From contig NZ_JGYN01000020.1 in NCBI RefSeq assembly GCF_000741165.1, positions 31,986 through 95,985 of the forward strand: DNA of 64,000 bases. The letters are read 5' to 3'. Positions 36,939 to 47,154 of this stretch are shown here, one piece after another. Below the pieces are notes generated by a model. That model did no database searches. It worked only from the letters and a program-made list of their open reading frames with translations, and was not told where the DNA came from. Every line of letters starts with the position of its first letter. The first letter of the stretch is position 1. The position numbers and the translations under genes were made by a program. This stretch comes from Bifidobacterium biavatii DSM 23969 (GTDB lineage Bacteria > Actinomycetota > Actinomycetes > Actinomycetales > Bifidobacteriaceae).

Positions 36939-38135
36939 CTACGCCTGCTGGCCGAATGCCTCCTTGGTTTTGGCGGCGAGCTGGCCGCAGGCGCCGTCGA
37001 TGTCCTGGCCACGCGTGTCGCGCAGCGTCGCGGTGATGCCGGCCGCGTGCAGAATGTCGAGGAAGCGCTTCTCGTCCTCCGGCTTGGAGGCGGTCCAACG
37101 GGAGCCTTCGATTGGGTTGAGCGGGATCGGGTTGACGTGCACCCAGTCGTCGCCGTAGTGGTTGAGTCGCTTGGCGAGCAGCTTAGCATGCTCGGCCTGG
37201 TCGTTGATGCCGCGCATGAGTGCGTATTCGATGCTGACGCGTCGCTTGGTGGCCAGATAGTAGTCATGCGCGGCGTCCAGCACCTGCGTGGTGTTGAATC
37301 GCTTGTTCATCGGCACGAGCTCGTCGCGCAACTCGTCGCTGGGCGCGTGCAGCGAGACGGCGAGGCGCACTGGGATGCCTTCGGCGGTGAGCTTCTTGAT
37401 GCCGGGAACCACGCCCACAGTGGACACGGTGATGTTGCGCGCGGAAATGCCGAAGCCCTCCGGCGGCATGGCGCTGATCTGGCGCACGGCGGACAGTACG
37501 GAGTTGTAGTTACCCATCGGCTCACCCATGCCCATGAACACGATGTTGCTCAGTCGCCCCGGTCCGCCCGCGACTTCGCCGTCGCGCATCATGCGGGCGG
37601 CGACGCGCACCTGTTCGAGGATTTCGCCAGCCGACATGTTGCGGGTGAGGCCCAGCTTGCCGGTGGCGCAGAACGGGCATCCCATGCCGCAGCCGACTTG
37701 GCTGGAGATGCACAGTGTGGTGCGGGTCGGATAGCGCATGAGCACGGATTCGATGTGCGAGCCGTCGAACAGACGCCAGAGCGTTTTGATGGTCATGCCG
37801 TTGTCGGCCACCTGCCGGGTGACCTCGTGGATGAGTTCGGGGAAGAACGCCTGTGCGGCCTCGGCGCGCTTGGCGGCCGGAAAGTCGGTGAATTCGGCGG
37901 CGTTGACGTCGAAATGCCCGTAGTAGTGGTTGGCGAGCTGCTTGACACGGAATTTCGGCAGGCCTAGTTCGGCGGCCTTGGCGATGCGCTGTTCGGGCGT
38001 CATGTCGGCGAAGTGCAGCGGCGGCTTGCCGCGGCGCGCATGGTCCTTGGACAGCACGTCGCGGAACGCGCCGGTGGTACCGCCCGGCGTGATGCCGGTT
38101 TCTGGGGTTTCGAAAGTCTCGGTATGTTCGGTCAT
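36939..38135 (-). CDS. rlmN: dual-specificity RNA methyltransferase RlmN
   Basis: A 398-residue radical-SAM enzyme that methylates C2 of A2503 in 23S rRNA and A37 of some tRNAs. The cluster motif CGMGCPFC is intact, with GMGEPMGNY following and a late Cys near GACGQ that should be the methyl-carrying residue. I chose ATG 38135; the frame is open up to ATG 38213, but neither start has a strong ribosome site. It follows cdsA and frr. Confidence 0.94.
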   Translation of the reverse strand: MTEHTETFETPETGITPGGTTGAFRDVLSKDHARRGKPPLHFADMTPEQRIAKAAELGLPKFRVKQLANHYYGHFDVNAAEFTDFPAAKRAEAAQAFFPELIHEVTRQVADNGMTIKTLWRLFDGSHIESVLMRYPTRTTLCISSQVGCGMGCPFCATGKLGLTRNMSAGEILEQVRVAARMMRDGEVAGGPGRLSNIVFMGMGEPMGNYNSVLSAVRQISAMPPEGFGISARNITVSTVGVVPGIKKLTAEGIPVRLAVSLHAPSDELRDELVPMNKRFNTTQVLDAAHDYYLATKRRVSIEYALMRGINDQAEHAKLLAKRLNHYGDDWVHVNPIPLNPIEGSRWTASKPEDEKRFLDILHAAGITATLRDTRGQDIDGACGQLAAKTKEAFGQQA

Positions 38136-38220
38136 CTCACGTCCAATACTGCGATCATGGTTGTTGACAACGACAATGCTGCGGTGCGGCGGTAGCTGCT
38201 GATCCGGCCGCATGGCGCGG

Positions 38221-39207
38221 TCACAGGCCGGTGGCCCACAGCAGCAGGCAGGTGAACGGCGCGGACAGCAGGATCGAGTCGATGCGGTCCATCACGCCGC
38301 CGTGACCCTTGAGCAGGTGGCCCATGTCCTTGATGCCGATGTCGCGCTTAAGCATGGAAGCGCACAGGTCGCCAAACGTGCCTACGACGCCGATCATCAC
38401 GCCGGCCACGACGGGTACCCACCAGCGGGTCGCCCACAGGGAAGCGTCGTACGTGCAGGCGAACACGGCGAACGCGCCGGCCATCGCGAACAGCATGGAG
38501 CCGACGAGTCCTTCTACGGATTTCTTCGGCGAAATGCGCGGGGACAGTTTGTGCCTGCCCAGCCAGGCGCCGGCGAACAGGCCGCCAGTGTCGCTCAGGG
38601 CCGGCAGGAAGACGAGCATGATGGCGTGCGCGACCGGATGTCCGTTGAACGTGAGCGGAATGATCAGGCACGATCCGAGCAGCGGAATGTACAGCACGGT
38701 GAACAGCGAGACGGCGACGTGGCTGAGTCTGCTGTGATGCTGCTCCCCGCCCTCGTGGTTGAAGGACGATTCGAGTCGCGCGCCCGCGTCGGTGTGTGCG
38801 AGCTTGGCAGCGACGGCGGTCGACAGCCGGTTGCCGACGCTCATTTTGGCGCTGGCCGCGACGGCGACCAGCACGGCGGACGCCGTGATGCACATGGCCA
38901 TGGCGACGATGTGCCGAGGCGCGAGATACGTAGCCACGAGCGTGACCGTCGAGCACAGCCACAGCATGATGACGGGAATGTGCAGTCCGGCCGTGGCGAA
39001 GTCGACGCGCAGCTCCCACAGGGCAAGCACCATGAACACGACGATGAGCGCGACGAACAAATCGATACTGACCAGCAGGCAGGCGAGGATGATTGCGATG
39101 AGCACCACCGCCGTGCCGATGGCCTGGGGCATGTTGCGACCAGTCTTCTTGTTGATCGCGTCGATGGCCTCCTCGGCCTCTTTTTCACGCTGTTCTCGGC
39201 TTTCCAT
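38221..39207 (-). CDS. cdsA: phosphatidate cytidylyltransferase
   Basis: A 328-residue membrane enzyme that makes CDP-diacylglycerol from phosphatidic acid and CTP, the entry to phospholipid synthesis. About eight membrane helices. The C-terminal signature KRDIGIKDMGHLLKGHGG with MDRIDSIL is intact. The N-terminal 30 residues are charged. GGAGG precedes ATG 39207. The frr-cdsA-rlmN order is conserved in actinobacteria. Confidence 0.95.
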   Translation of the reverse strand: MESREQREKEAEEAIDAINKKTGRNMPQAIGTAVVLIAIILACLLVSIDLFVALIVVFMVLALWELRVDFATAGLHIPVIMLWLCSTVTLVATYLAPRHIVAMAMCITASAVLVAVAASAKMSVGNRLSTAVAAKLAHTDAGARLESSFNHEGGEQHHSRLSHVAVSLFTVLYIPLLGSCLIIPLTFNGHPVAHAIMLVFLPALSDTGGLFAGAWLGRHKLSPRISPKKSVEGLVGSMLFAMAGAFAVFACTYDASLWATRWWVPVVAGVMIGVVGTFGDLCASMLKRDIGIKDMGHLLKGHGGVMDRIDSILLSAPFTCLLLWATGL

Positions 39208-39339
39208 CGCGGTCCTCCATCGCTTGATCCGTGTTCCGGCACCGCGGTCGTCGCGGGGAATCGGATCATGCCGTGCCGGGCGGGATCTTGTGCGGCGGCC
39301 CGTCCGGTACGACACGATCCGAACGAAGGGGAAGGGAGG

Positions 39340-39894
39340 TCAGACCTCCATGATCTCCTTCTGCTTGGTTTCGAGCAGGGCGTCGAGCTCGTCGGTGACC
39401 TGCTTGGTGACCTTGTCGAGATCCTTGAGCAGACGATCGCCCTCGTCCTCGCCCATGTCGCCGTCCTTGACGGACTTGTCGATCGTTTCCTTGGTCTTGC
39501 GGCGGATGTTGCGCACGGCGACCTTGCCCTCCTCGGACTTGGTCTTGGCGAGCTTGACGTACTCCTTGCGGCGTTCCTCGGTGAGTTCCGGCATGGTCAG
39601 TCGGATCACGTTGCCGTCGCGGCGCGGGGAGGCACCGAGATCGGAGTCGCGCAGCGCCTTCTCGACGGCGTTGGCCTGGGACGGGTCGAACGGGGTGACG
39701 GACAGGGTACGCGGCTCCGGAACGCCGATGGTGGCGACGGACTTGAGCGGCATGGTCATGCCGTAGGACTCGACGGTGATGCCGTTGAGCAGAGCCGGGT
39801 TGGCGCGGCCTGTGCGGATGCCGGAGAAGTTCTCCTTGGTGTTTTCGACGGTCTTCTTCATCTGGTCCTTGGCCTGTTCGACGAGGTTAGCCAT
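39340..39894 (-). CDS. frr: ribosome recycling factor
   Basis: A 184-residue factor that splits post-termination ribosomes with EF-G. Family signatures: FSGIRTGRANPALLNGI, VRNIRRKTKETIDK and the helical three-strand bundle pattern. Length is normal. It lies 69 bases after pyrH and is probably in the same operon. Confidence 0.97.
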   Translation of the reverse strand: MANLVEQAKDQMKKTVENTKENFSGIRTGRANPALLNGITVESYGMTMPLKSVATIGVPEPRTLSVTPFDPSQANAVEKALRDSDLGASPRRDGNVIRLTMPELTEERRKEYVKLAKTKSEEGKVAVRNIRRKTKETIDKSVKDGDMGEDEGDRLLKDLDKVTKQVTDELDALLETKQKEIMEV

Positions 39895-39963
39895 GATTGC
39901 TCCTTTGGTTGGTTTGGTTTGCTGGTGGATGCTTCGTTGGATGCGAGGCCGGCCGCCTGCCGG

Positions 39964-40704
39964 CTATTCGGCGAGCGTGGACTCGGCGTCGGAGACGAGC
40001 GTGCCGATCTTGTCGCCGAGCAGGGCGCTGGTCACGTTGCCCTCGCCTTCGAGTCCGAACACGCGGATGCACTGCTTGTTGTCTCGGGCCATCGACAGCG
40101 CGGAGGCGTCCATAACGGCCAGGTTGTCGACGAGCGCGCGATTGTAGTCGAGCGTGGCGAAGCGCTTGGCGTCCGCATGCTTGCGCGGGTCGGCGGTGTA
40201 CACGCCGTCCACGCCGTTCTTGCCCATGAGCACCTCGTCGCAGTGGATTTCGAGCGAACGCTGGATGGACACGGTATCGGTGGAGAAGTAAGGCATGCCC
40301 GCACCGGCCCCGAAGATGACGACGCGGCCCTTCTCGAGGTGGCGGATGGCCTTGAGCGGAATGTACGGCTCGGCGACCTGGCCCATAGTGATGGCGGTCT
40401 GCACGCGGGTGGCCTGGCCTTCCTGCTCGAGGAAGTCCTGCAGGGCGAGGCAGTTCATCACCGTGCCGAGCATGCCCATGTAGTCGCCGCGGGAGCGGTC
40501 GATGCCGGCCTGCTGCAGTTCGGCGCCACGGAAGAAGTTGCCGCCGCCGGTCACGATGGCGACCTGCACGCCCTGCTGAACGGCGGGCACGATCTCTTCG
40601 GCGATGCGACGCACCACATGCGTGTCGATGCCGACCTTGCCACCGCCGAACGCTTCGCCGGACAGTTTGAGCAGCACTCTGCGAGGCTTGTTTTCTCCAG
40701 TCAT
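39964..40704 (-). CDS. pyrH: UMP kinase
   Basis: A 246-residue bacterial UMP kinase (UMP + ATP to UDP + ADP) of the amino acid kinase fold. [13 protein letters not shown] at the N-terminus, GGGNFFRG for the phosphate loop and the [12 protein letters not shown] motif are all present. ATG 40704 has AAAGG six bases upstream. A good promoter lies about 50 bases upstream. It leads the pyrH-frr pair. Confidence 0.97.
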   Translation of the reverse strand: MTGENKPRRVLLKLSGEAFGGGKVGIDTHVVRRIAEEIVPAVQQGVQVAIVTGGGNFFRGAELQQAGIDRSRGDYMGMLGTVMNCLALQDFLEQEGQATRVQTAITMGQVAEPYIPLKAIRHLEKGRVVIFGAGAGMPYFSTDTVSIQRSLEIHCDEVLMGKNGVDGVYTADPRKHADAKRFATLDYNRALVDNLAVMDASALSMARDNKQCIRVFGLEGEGNVTSALLGDKIGTLVSDAESTLAE

Positions 40705-40756
40705 ACACAGCCTTTCCTTGCGAGCGGTGCGGCCTGACATTGCCGCGAAACCGCAA

Positions 40757-40785
40757 AATTTACCGTCTATCAGCCTATCTGCAAA
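40757..40785 (-). promoter_or_regulatory. promoter of pyrH
   Basis: Minus strand: -35 TTTGCA (40780-40785), 17-base spacer, -10 TAAATT (40757-40762). It would give a leader of about 45 bases. Confidence 0.5.
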
Positions 40786-40865
40786 CGACGACAGTGGCGT
40801 GACGGACACGCGCCGCACCGGCAGGATGCATCGTCCCGCCGCATCGTGGACGGATCCTAGCCGGA

Positions 40866-41564
40866 TCATGAAAGCACGGCAGCCGAAACGGCGGCCGATT
40901 CGGCGTATTCGACCACCGCGTCGGTCACGTCGCACAGATACGTCATGGACGTGCGCCAGTCGCCCGGAATCTCGATCGAATGGTTCGCTCCGGGGTATTC
41001 GTGGATCAGACTGCTCAGCCGGCGCGCACGGGACGGTTCGTACAGCGGGTCCGCGGTGCCCGCGCAGATCAGCGGCTTCGGAGCGTCGTTGTCGTGCCAG
41101 TCGTCGTCGCCGGGCACCGGGATGACCGAACGCGCCGGGTCGAAGTCAGCCGGGGAGAACACCGGGGTCAGTAGGGCCATGGGCAGGCCGAGATCGGCCA
41201 CATGAGGCTGGATGAACGTAGACAGCGACTTGCCCACGACTAGCGTGCGCGGCGCGTCTGTCTCGCCGGCATCGGCGCGCACCTGTTCCAGCCAACGATC
41301 CACTGCATCGTCGAGCATCGCGAAAATCCGCTTGGCGGGCGTCTTGGACAGGTCGGCGTTCACGTCGAGCCGGTCCGCGTACCAGCCGTTTTCGATCAGC
41401 GCGGTCGCCGCATAGTACAGCAGCGGGCGATCGCAGTTGTATCCCGTGCCGGGCATGAGCAGCACGCGTTTCGTCGCCTGCCGCGGCGTCGTGCGGTTTT
41501 TGCGCCATGCGCTCATCCGGCAGGTCGGTGTGACGCCGCCCGCTCCCATCGTCGTTTCGATCAT
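40866..41564 (-). CDS. alpha/beta-hydrolase-like protein
   Basis: A 232-residue protein with the outline of an alpha/beta hydrolase: [13 protein letters not shown] near the N-terminus, a nucleophile-elbow-like GKSLSTF, an Asp in GTADPLYEP and a late His in [10 protein letters not shown]. Substrate unknown. GAGGA precedes ATG 41564. It sits between tsf and pyrH on the same strand but after the tsf terminator, so it needs its own promoter. Confidence 0.72.
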   Translation of the reverse strand: MIETTMGAGGVTPTCRMSAWRKNRTTPRQATKRVLLMPGTGYNCDRPLLYYAATALIENGWYADRLDVNADLSKTPAKRIFAMLDDAVDRWLEQVRADAGETDAPRTLVVGKSLSTFIQPHVADLGLPMALLTPVFSPADFDPARSVIPVPGDDDWHDNDAPKPLICAGTADPLYEPSRARRLSSLIHEYPGANHSIEIPGDWRTSMTYLCDVTDAVVEYAESAAVSAAVLS

Positions 41565-41680
41565 GCTTCGTCCTCTCTGTTCGCGGTTTCGCCTCGCGCG
41601 CTCCGCGTCGTAAGCCACCACACACTATAGTGCGCGATGCCGCGCGCGGTCGCACGGCGCGCGCCACGCCCTGTGAACGC

Positions 41681-41715
41681 AAAAAGGGACCGCACCCGCA
41701 ATGGATGCGATCCCT
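41681..41715 (-). terminator. terminator of rpsB-tsf
   Basis: AGGGACCGCA (41685-41694) pairs with TGCGATCCCT (41706-41715) with one G-U on the minus strand, followed there by TTTTT. Confidence 0.8.
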
Positions 41716-41791
41716 CACATGATCGGTGTTCGATCAACGTCGGTCGGCGTGCCGGCGGCACGCCATCGTCACGGGCGATGCGCCCGATGGC

Positions 41792-42649
41792 TCACTCGGC
41801 GTCTTCTTCGCCCTTGCCGACCTCAATGCGCGCGAAAGCGGTGGCCTTACCACCGACTTCCTCGAACAGCTTGCCGACAGTCTTGGACGGGTCCTTGACG
41901 AACGGCTGCTCGAGCAGGACGACTTCCTTGTAGAAGGCGTTCAGACGGCCCTCGACGATCTTCGGAACGATCTTCTCCGGCTTGCCCTCGGCCAGGGACT
42001 TCTCGGTGGCCACGCGGCGCTCGGACTCGACGACCTCGGCCGGGACGTCCTCGCGGGTCAGCCACTTGGCACCCATGGCGGAGATCTGCAGGGCGGCCTC
42101 GTGGGCCACGGCGGCGCCGGCCTTGTCGGTGGCGATCATGGCGACGATGCTCGGCGGCATCTCGACGGACTTCTTGTGCGCGTAGATCTCGACGTGCTCG
42201 CCGGAGATCTTGGCGAACTGGCCGACCTTGACGTGCTCGCCGAACAGGGCGGCGGCCTCTTCGATGGCGACCTTGACGGTGCCGTCCTCGGCGTTGGCCT
42301 CGAGCAGTTCGGCGGCGCTGTTGGCGTCGGCGGCCACGGCGTAGCCGAGCACGGTGTCGGCGAACTCGACGAACTTCGGGGTCTTGGCCACAAAGTCGGT
42401 TTCGGAGTTCAGCTCGACGGCGTAGCCGGTCTCACCGTTCGCGGTCTCGACGACCTTGGAGGCGATGGTGCCTTCCTGGGCCTTGCGGCCCTCGCGCTTG
42501 CCGGCGGCCTGGATGCCCTTGGCGCGGATGATCTCCTTGGCGCGGGCGACGTCGCCTTCGGCCTCGGTCAGGGCCTTCTTGACGTCCATCATGCCGGCGC
42601 CGGTGTCTTCGCGCACCTGCTTGATCAGAGCTGCAGTGATTGCTGCCAT
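41792..42649 (-). CDS. tsf: elongation factor Ts
   Basis: A 285-residue nucleotide-exchange factor for EF-Tu. N-terminal UBA-like domain and core motifs (VREDTGAGMMDVKKAL, ELNSETDFVAK) are intact. The gene lies 74 bases after rpsB. GGAGACAAACC precedes ATG 42649. The intergenic region can form two competing hairpins (see 42676-42711). Confidence 0.97.
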   Translation of the reverse strand: MAAITAALIKQVREDTGAGMMDVKKALTEAEGDVARAKEIIRAKGIQAAGKREGRKAQEGTIASKVVETANGETGYAVELNSETDFVAKTPKFVEFADTVLGYAVAADANSAAELLEANAEDGTVKVAIEEAAALFGEHVKVGQFAKISGEHVEIYAHKKSVEMPPSIVAMIATDKAGAAVAHEAALQISAMGAKWLTREDVPAEVVESERRVATEKSLAEGKPEKIVPKIVEGRLNAFYKEVVLLEQPFVKDPSKTVGKLFEEVGGKATAFARIEVGKGEEDAE

Positions 42650-42675
42650 TGGTTTGTCTCCTCTAAATCGATGAT

Positions 42676-42711
42676 TCCCATATATGAATGGGAGGCGATG
42701 CCGCCTCCCAT
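42676..42711 (-). other. competing hairpins between rpsB and tsf
   Basis: ATGGGAGGC (42688-42696) is complementary to GCCTCCCAT (42703-42711), and its first six bases are also complementary to TCCCAT (42676-42681). The two stems cannot form together, which is an attenuator-like layout. Confidence 0.45.
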
Positions 42712-42723
42712 CATAACGGATAC

Positions 42724-43560
42724 TCAGGCCTGGGCTTCGCCCTCGGCTTCAGCGGCGGCGGGAGCGGCTTCGGCCGGGGCGGCCTGCTCGGCGTTGCCCT
42801 CGGTCAGCAGTTCCTTCTCCCAAGCGGCCATCGGCTGCTCAGTCTCGCCCTCGGCCTTGGCGGCCTTGCCGGAACGCTCCAGCAGGCCCTCGGCCACGGC
42901 GTCGGCCATGAGGCTGGTCAGCAGCTCGATGCCGCGGATGGCGTCGTCATTGGCCGGGATCGGGTACTCGACAGCTTCCGGATCCGCGTTGGTGTCGACG
43001 AGGGCCACGACCGGGATGCCCAGCTTGTGGGCTTCCTCGACGGCCAGGGCTTCCTTGTTGATGTCGACGACGAACATCGCGGACGGGGTGCGGTTCATGT
43101 TGCGGATACCGCCCAGCTGCTTGTTGAGCTTGTCCTTCTCGCGCTCGAGCAGCAGCAGTTCCTTCTTGGTCAGGCCGGAGCCGTGCACGTCGGAGAAGTC
43201 CATCTCCTCAAGTTCCTTGAGGCGGTTGACGCGCTTGGACACGGTCTGGAAGTTGGTCAGCATGCCGCCGAGCCAACGCTCGGAGACATACGGCATGTTC
43301 ACGCGGGTGGCCTGGGCGGTCACGGCTTCCTGGGCCTGCTTCTTGGTGCCAACGAACAGGACGGTGCCGTTGTGAGCAACGGTGGTCTTGATGAAGTCGT
43401 AGGCCTTGTCGATCATTTCGAGCGACTTGAACAGGTTGATGATATGGATGCCGTTGCGCTGGGTGAGGATGAACTGCTTCATCTTCGGGTTCCAACGACG
43501 GGTCTGGTGACCGAAGTGGAGGCCGGCCTTGAGCATTTCGCTCATCGTGATCTGTGCCAT
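42724..43560 (-). CDS. rpsB: 30S ribosomal protein S2
   Basis: A 278-residue ribosomal protein of the small subunit. Signatures: LLKAG-type start with [19 protein letters not shown], and [12 protein letters not shown]. The C-terminus has an Ala/Glu-rich extension of about 40 residues. I chose ATG 43560 ([10 protein letters not shown]); AAAGGT lies 11 bases upstream. A leader of more than 200 bases precedes it. Confidence 0.97.
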   Translation of the reverse strand: MAQITMSEMLKAGLHFGHQTRRWNPKMKQFILTQRNGIHIINLFKSLEMIDKAYDFIKTTVAHNGTVLFVGTKKQAQEAVTAQATRVNMPYVSERWLGGMLTNFQTVSKRVNRLKELEEMDFSDVHGSGLTKKELLLLEREKDKLNKQLGGIRNMNRTPSAMFVVDINKEALAVEEAHKLGIPVVALVDTNADPEAVEYPIPANDDAIRGIELLTSLMADAVAEGLLERSGKAAKAEGETEQPMAAWEKELLTEGNAEQAAPAEAAPAAAEAEGEAQA

Positions 43561-43776
43561 GATGCACTTACCTTTCTGTCGGTTATTGCCTGGCCATGCG
43601 CGCCCGAGTGCAGCCCCGGCCCTGGTTACAGGGCGTTGGCCGACCGACACGGGCCGTCGCGGACATGGCGCGATGTGGTGTGTGCCGGTTGACAATATCT
43701 GGTGGCTCCGGCCGTCTGCGACTACGGTCTTCGCCGGGGTGGCACACAAGTTTTCAGAATATGGCATGGCCTATAC
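43561..43776 (-). other. long rpsB leader, possible regulatory RNA
   Basis: The region between the def terminator and rpsB. TGTGTGCC (43679-43686) and GGCACACA (43741-43748) are complements enclosing 54 bases that can fold further (GACCGT/ACGG arms). Feedback by S2 on its own leader is known in other bacteria; here it is only inferred. Confidence 0.35.
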
Positions 43777-43812
43777 AAAAACGCCCGGCACTCCCCCTGG
43801 CGGGAAAGCCGG
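43777..43812 (-). terminator. terminator of fadD-def
   Basis: CCGGC (43785-43789) and GCCGG (43808-43812) close a GC-rich imperfect stem; TTTTT (43777-43781 on the minus strand) follows. It lies 33 bases after def. Confidence 0.7.
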
Positions 43813-43844
43813 ACGGTTCCGCGGGCGCAAGCCCGGGCTGCGGC

Positions 43845-44333
43845 CTACTTGGCCGCGTGGGCACGCATGTATCGGAGCGCTTCGCGACGCTCCTCCTTCT
43901 CCAGGCGGTCAAGGTACACATGCCCGTCGAGGTGGTCGCATTCGTGCTGCAGCATGCGTCCCATCAGGCCGCTGCCCTCGAGCACCACCTCGTTGCCGTC
44001 CAGATCGATGCCGCGCACGCGCGCGTAGTCGGCGCGACGCGTCTTGTACCACAGGCCAGGCACCGACAGGCAGCCCTCGTCGCCGTACTGTTCGCCGCTC
44101 TTCTCTTCCATCACGGGGTTAAGGATGTAGCCGATCTTGCCTTCGATGTTGTACGAGAACGCGCGCAGGCTCACGCCGATCTGATTGGCCGACAGGCCGG
44201 CGCGCCCCGGGTCGTCCACAGTTTCGAGCAGGTCCTCGACGAGCCGACGCACGGCCGGGGTGATGGACTTGATCTCGTCGCACGGGGTGCGCAGCACGGG
44301 GTCGGGCACGACCCTGATCTCACGGATTGCCAA
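43845..44333 (-). CDS. def: peptide deformylase
   Basis: A 162-residue metalloenzyme that removes the formyl group from nascent proteins. All three motifs are present: [16 protein letters not shown] and QHECDHLDG. The start is TTG 44333 with AGGAG eight bases upstream, inside the last codons of fadD; only two bases separate the genes, so they are coupled. Confidence 0.95.
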   Translation of the reverse strand: MAIREIRVVPDPVLRTPCDEIKSITPAVRRLVEDLLETVDDPGRAGLSANQIGVSLRAFSYNIEGKIGYILNPVMEEKSGEQYGDEGCLSVPGLWYKTRRADYARVRGIDLDGNEVVLEGSGLMGRMLQHECDHLDGHVYLDRLEKEERREALRYMRAHAAK

Positions 44334-44335
44334 CG

Positions 44336-46423
44336 TTACTTCTCCTCGTTGTCGTTGCTGTCGTTCGTCTTGTCTTCAGCCGACACGCCGTCGGCTGGCG
44401 CCTCGTCCGCGTCCGCGTCGCCAGCGGATTCGGCCGATTGCCGGCGGATCCTGTCCTGCATGGTGTCCAGAGCTTCACGAACTTTCTTCGGAGCCGTTTC
44501 GGACACCTGCTTGACGTTCTCCGAGGCCTGCTTGACGCTTTCGGACGCCTGCTTGACTGTTTCCGTGGTCCTGTCGAGCAGCTGCACGGTCTTCGGCAGC
44601 GGACGGTTCGGCGACTTGGAAGTGTAGATCACGTTCTCGATCACGTCGGCGTACCGCTGCAGCACCTTGGGGCGCACGACTTTCAGGCTCGCCGTCAATG
44701 TGCCCTTGTCCTGGCTGAATTCCTCGTCGAGAATGGCGAACTTGCGGACGGACTCGGCGCGGGACACGTTGGAGTTCGCCTGGTCGACGTACTGCTGCAC
44801 GTACGCACGGACCGCATCGGACTGAGCGACTTCGGCCATCGGCATGTTCGGGTCGAGGCCCTGCGAGGCGAGCCACGACCGGGTCATCTCCGGGTCGAGT
44901 TCGATGAGCGCGGAGACAAACGGCTTGCCGTCGCCGACCACGACCGCGTGCGACACGATCGGGCAGGTGCCGATCGTGTCCTCCATCGGGGCAGGGCTGA
45001 TGTTCTTGCCGCCGGCGGTGATGATGATGTCCTTCTTGCGACCGGTGATGTAGATGAACCCGTCGTCGTCGATCGTCGCGAGATCGCCGGTGTGCAGCCA
45101 GCCGTCCGGTTCGAGGACCTCTTTGGTGAGCTCGGGCTGCTTGTAGTAGCCGAGAAACACGCTTTCGCCGCGGATGAGCAGCTCGTCGTCATCCGCGAGC
45201 TTCACCTCGGCGCAACCAGGGTGCCCGACGGAGCCGACGCGGTTGGAATCCTGGAAGTTGACCATGCACGGCGCGGCCGTTTCGGTCATGCCGTAGCCCT
45301 GGATGAACGTGATGCCGTCAAGGCCGTTGAAGAAGTGCGCGAGGTCGACGTTCAGCGGGGCGCCGCCGCAGGCGAGATACTTGAGGTTGGGACCGAGCGC
45401 GGAACGGATGGACGCGCCCACCGTCTTCATGAAGAACGCGTGTTCGATACGGGCCGACAGCGGGTGGCGGCCCGTATCCTGCTCGTCCTTCGACCACTGC
45501 ACGAAATGCTTCACGGCCCGCGCGAACACGCGGCCCTGGATGCCGTTACCGGCCTTCTGCGAGGCGGCGTTGTACACCTTTTCGAACACGCGCGGCACGC
45601 CGAGCAGATAGGTGGGCTTGAAGCCGCGCAGGTCGGACAGCAGGTGCTTGGCGCCTGGAATGTAACCGACCACGCCGTGAGAGCCGACCGCCACATACTG
45701 GATGTAGCGGGCGAAGCAGTGCGCCAGCGGCAGGAACAGCAGCAGGCGGCTCGGCTGGTAGAGCATGTCGTTGAGCACCTCGTAGCCGTTGAGCACGGTG
45801 TGCGTGAAGTTGCGGTGCGAGAGCATCGCGCCCTTCGGCTTGCCAGTGGAGCCGGACGTGTACACGATCGTGGCCATGTCGTCGGCCTTGACGCGTGCGA
45901 TGGCGCGATCCAGCTCCTCGTCCGCGACAGCTTCACCAAAGTCCGCCACGGCGTCGAGGCCGGCAGCCTTGAAGTTGAACACGTACTTGAGGTTCTCGCG
46001 GCCGGCGCGGATCTGGTCGAGCGTGAGCGCGTGGTCGTAGTCGCCGGCGAACGCGATGATCGGATCCACGTCAGCGACGATGTTCGCCGCCTGCTTGGGC
46101 GAGTCGGTTTCGTAGATCGGCACGCTGACCGCACCGATGGCGGCGCACGCGAAGTCGACGACGCCCCACTCGTAGCAAGTGGCCGAATAGATGACGACCA
46201 TGCTGCCGGGCTTGACGCCCAGGCCCATCAGGCCCTTGGCGACCTGACGGACACGCTCGTTCATCTGGCCGGCGGTCACGTCGTGCCATTGGCGCGTCCC
46301 GTCGTCCTGCCATTGGGCGATCAGGTCGTCGGGGTCTCGGGCGACGCGGTGCGCCAGCAGCGAATATATGGTGTCCTCTTCCGTCGTCGGACGGATCGTT
46401 TTCACGGAGTATTCACGCAACAT
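44336..46423 (-). CDS. fadD: long-chain fatty acid-CoA ligase (AMP-binding)
   Basis: A 695-residue acyl-adenylating enzyme that activates fatty acids to acyl-CoA. The AMP motif [12 protein letters not shown], the GYGMTE segment, [21 protein letters not shown] and the FAD/linker region are all clear. After the usual end (about residue 610) there is an 80-residue extension: three heptad-like repeats of VKQASE/VKQVSE (about 621-643) and an acidic Asp/Glu tail. The repeats should form an amphipathic helix that could bind membrane or a partner. ATG 46423 lacks a strong ribosome site. Confidence 0.92.
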   Translation of the reverse strand: MLREYSVKTIRPTTEEDTIYSLLAHRVARDPDDLIAQWQDDGTRQWHDVTAGQMNERVRQVAKGLMGLGVKPGSMVVIYSATCYEWGVVDFACAAIGAVSVPIYETDSPKQAANIVADVDPIIAFAGDYDHALTLDQIRAGRENLKYVFNFKAAGLDAVADFGEAVADEELDRAIARVKADDMATIVYTSGSTGKPKGAMLSHRNFTHTVLNGYEVLNDMLYQPSRLLLFLPLAHCFARYIQYVAVGSHGVVGYIPGAKHLLSDLRGFKPTYLLGVPRVFEKVYNAASQKAGNGIQGRVFARAVKHFVQWSKDEQDTGRHPLSARIEHAFFMKTVGASIRSALGPNLKYLACGGAPLNVDLAHFFNGLDGITFIQGYGMTETAAPCMVNFQDSNRVGSVGHPGCAEVKLADDDELLIRGESVFLGYYKQPELTKEVLEPDGWLHTGDLATIDDDGFIYITGRKKDIIITAGGKNISPAPMEDTIGTCPIVSHAVVVGDGKPFVSALIELDPEMTRSWLASQGLDPNMPMAEVAQSDAVRAYVQQYVDQANSNVSRAESVRKFAILDEEFSQDKGTLTASLKVVRPKVLQRYADVIENVIYTSKSPNRPLPKTVQLLDRTTETVKQASESVKQASENVKQVSETAPKKVREALDTMQDRIRRQSAESAGDADADEAPADGVSAEDKTNDSNDNEEK

Positions 46424-46468
46424 ACCAGCTATGATAGCGCCGGCACGCCGCCATCGCGCGCGCCGCGT

Positions 46469-46954
46469 CTAGCCCACGTCGACCATCACGCACATCCATC
46501 GACTGCCGATTCGCCGCAGGATCACGTTCACCCAGTGATGTTCCGTGCCGATGGTCAGATGCGAGTGCATTTCGAGCTTGTCCGGCCTGACCAGCATGCC
46601 GTTGAGCGACTGCGGCACGACCGGCAGCGTGCCCATGCGGTGCCCGCGCAGCGGATGCTCCATCGCGTCGCGCCGCAGGATAATCGCCATGTTGTCAAGC
46701 TTGCGCAGTGCCTGTCCGGTGACGCTGCGTTGCAACCGCTCGAGCGGAAGCCGATCACGCACCGCGTCCGTGGCCATGCAGGAAATGCGGCAGGACGACA
46801 TCGCCAGCGCACGGCACTGCACCGAGTCCACCTCTCCGACGAAGCACCGCGCGATGCGGTACGGCACCGGCCGGTTCGACGATTCCAGACGGAGGAGCCC
46901 CTCCTCCGCGGGTATGGGATCGCGCCTCCACGGTCGAAACGTCGTATCCTCCAT
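46469..46954 (-). CDS. Rv3235-like (DUF6459-type) small protein
   Basis: A 161-residue protein of unknown function. The pattern of a helical middle (VQCRALAMSSCRISCMA ... LPLERLQRSVTGQALRKL) followed by a C-terminal beta part ending in RRIGSRWMCVMVDVG resembles the actinobacterial Rv3235 family; I am moderately sure. AAGGTGG precedes ATG 46954. It lies 45 bases before fadD on the same strand. Confidence 0.62.
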   Translation of the reverse strand: MEDTTFRPWRRDPIPAEEGLLRLESSNRPVPYRIARCFVGEVDSVQCRALAMSSCRISCMATDAVRDRLPLERLQRSVTGQALRKLDNMAIILRRDAMEHPLRGHRMGTLPVVPQSLNGMLVRPDKLEMHSHLTIGTEHHWVNVILRRIGSRWMCVMVDVG

Positions 46955-47099
46955 GATCCACCTTCTCTCTGTGAGATGCCTCCGGCGTGCGCCGCCCGCT
47001 GCCTCGCGGGACGTGGACGCGCAGCCGGGGCGCCTGATTCGGCGCCTTGCACCACTCCAACATACGAAACAGGCCCCCGTCAATGGACGAAGGCCCGAA

Positions 47100-47126
47100 T
47101 GTGGATATGTTGATGAATGTGGATAA
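47100..47126 (-). promoter_or_regulatory. DnaA-box-like pair downstream of guaB3
   Basis: TGTGGATAA at 47118-47126 is a perfect 9-mer DnaA box on the minus strand. TGTGGATAT at 47100-47108 is one base off. They sit in an 11-bp direct repeat 18 bases apart, past the end of guaB3. Confidence 0.4.
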
Positions 47127-47154
47127 CTCGAAAATACCCGCTCAACCGTTGCAA

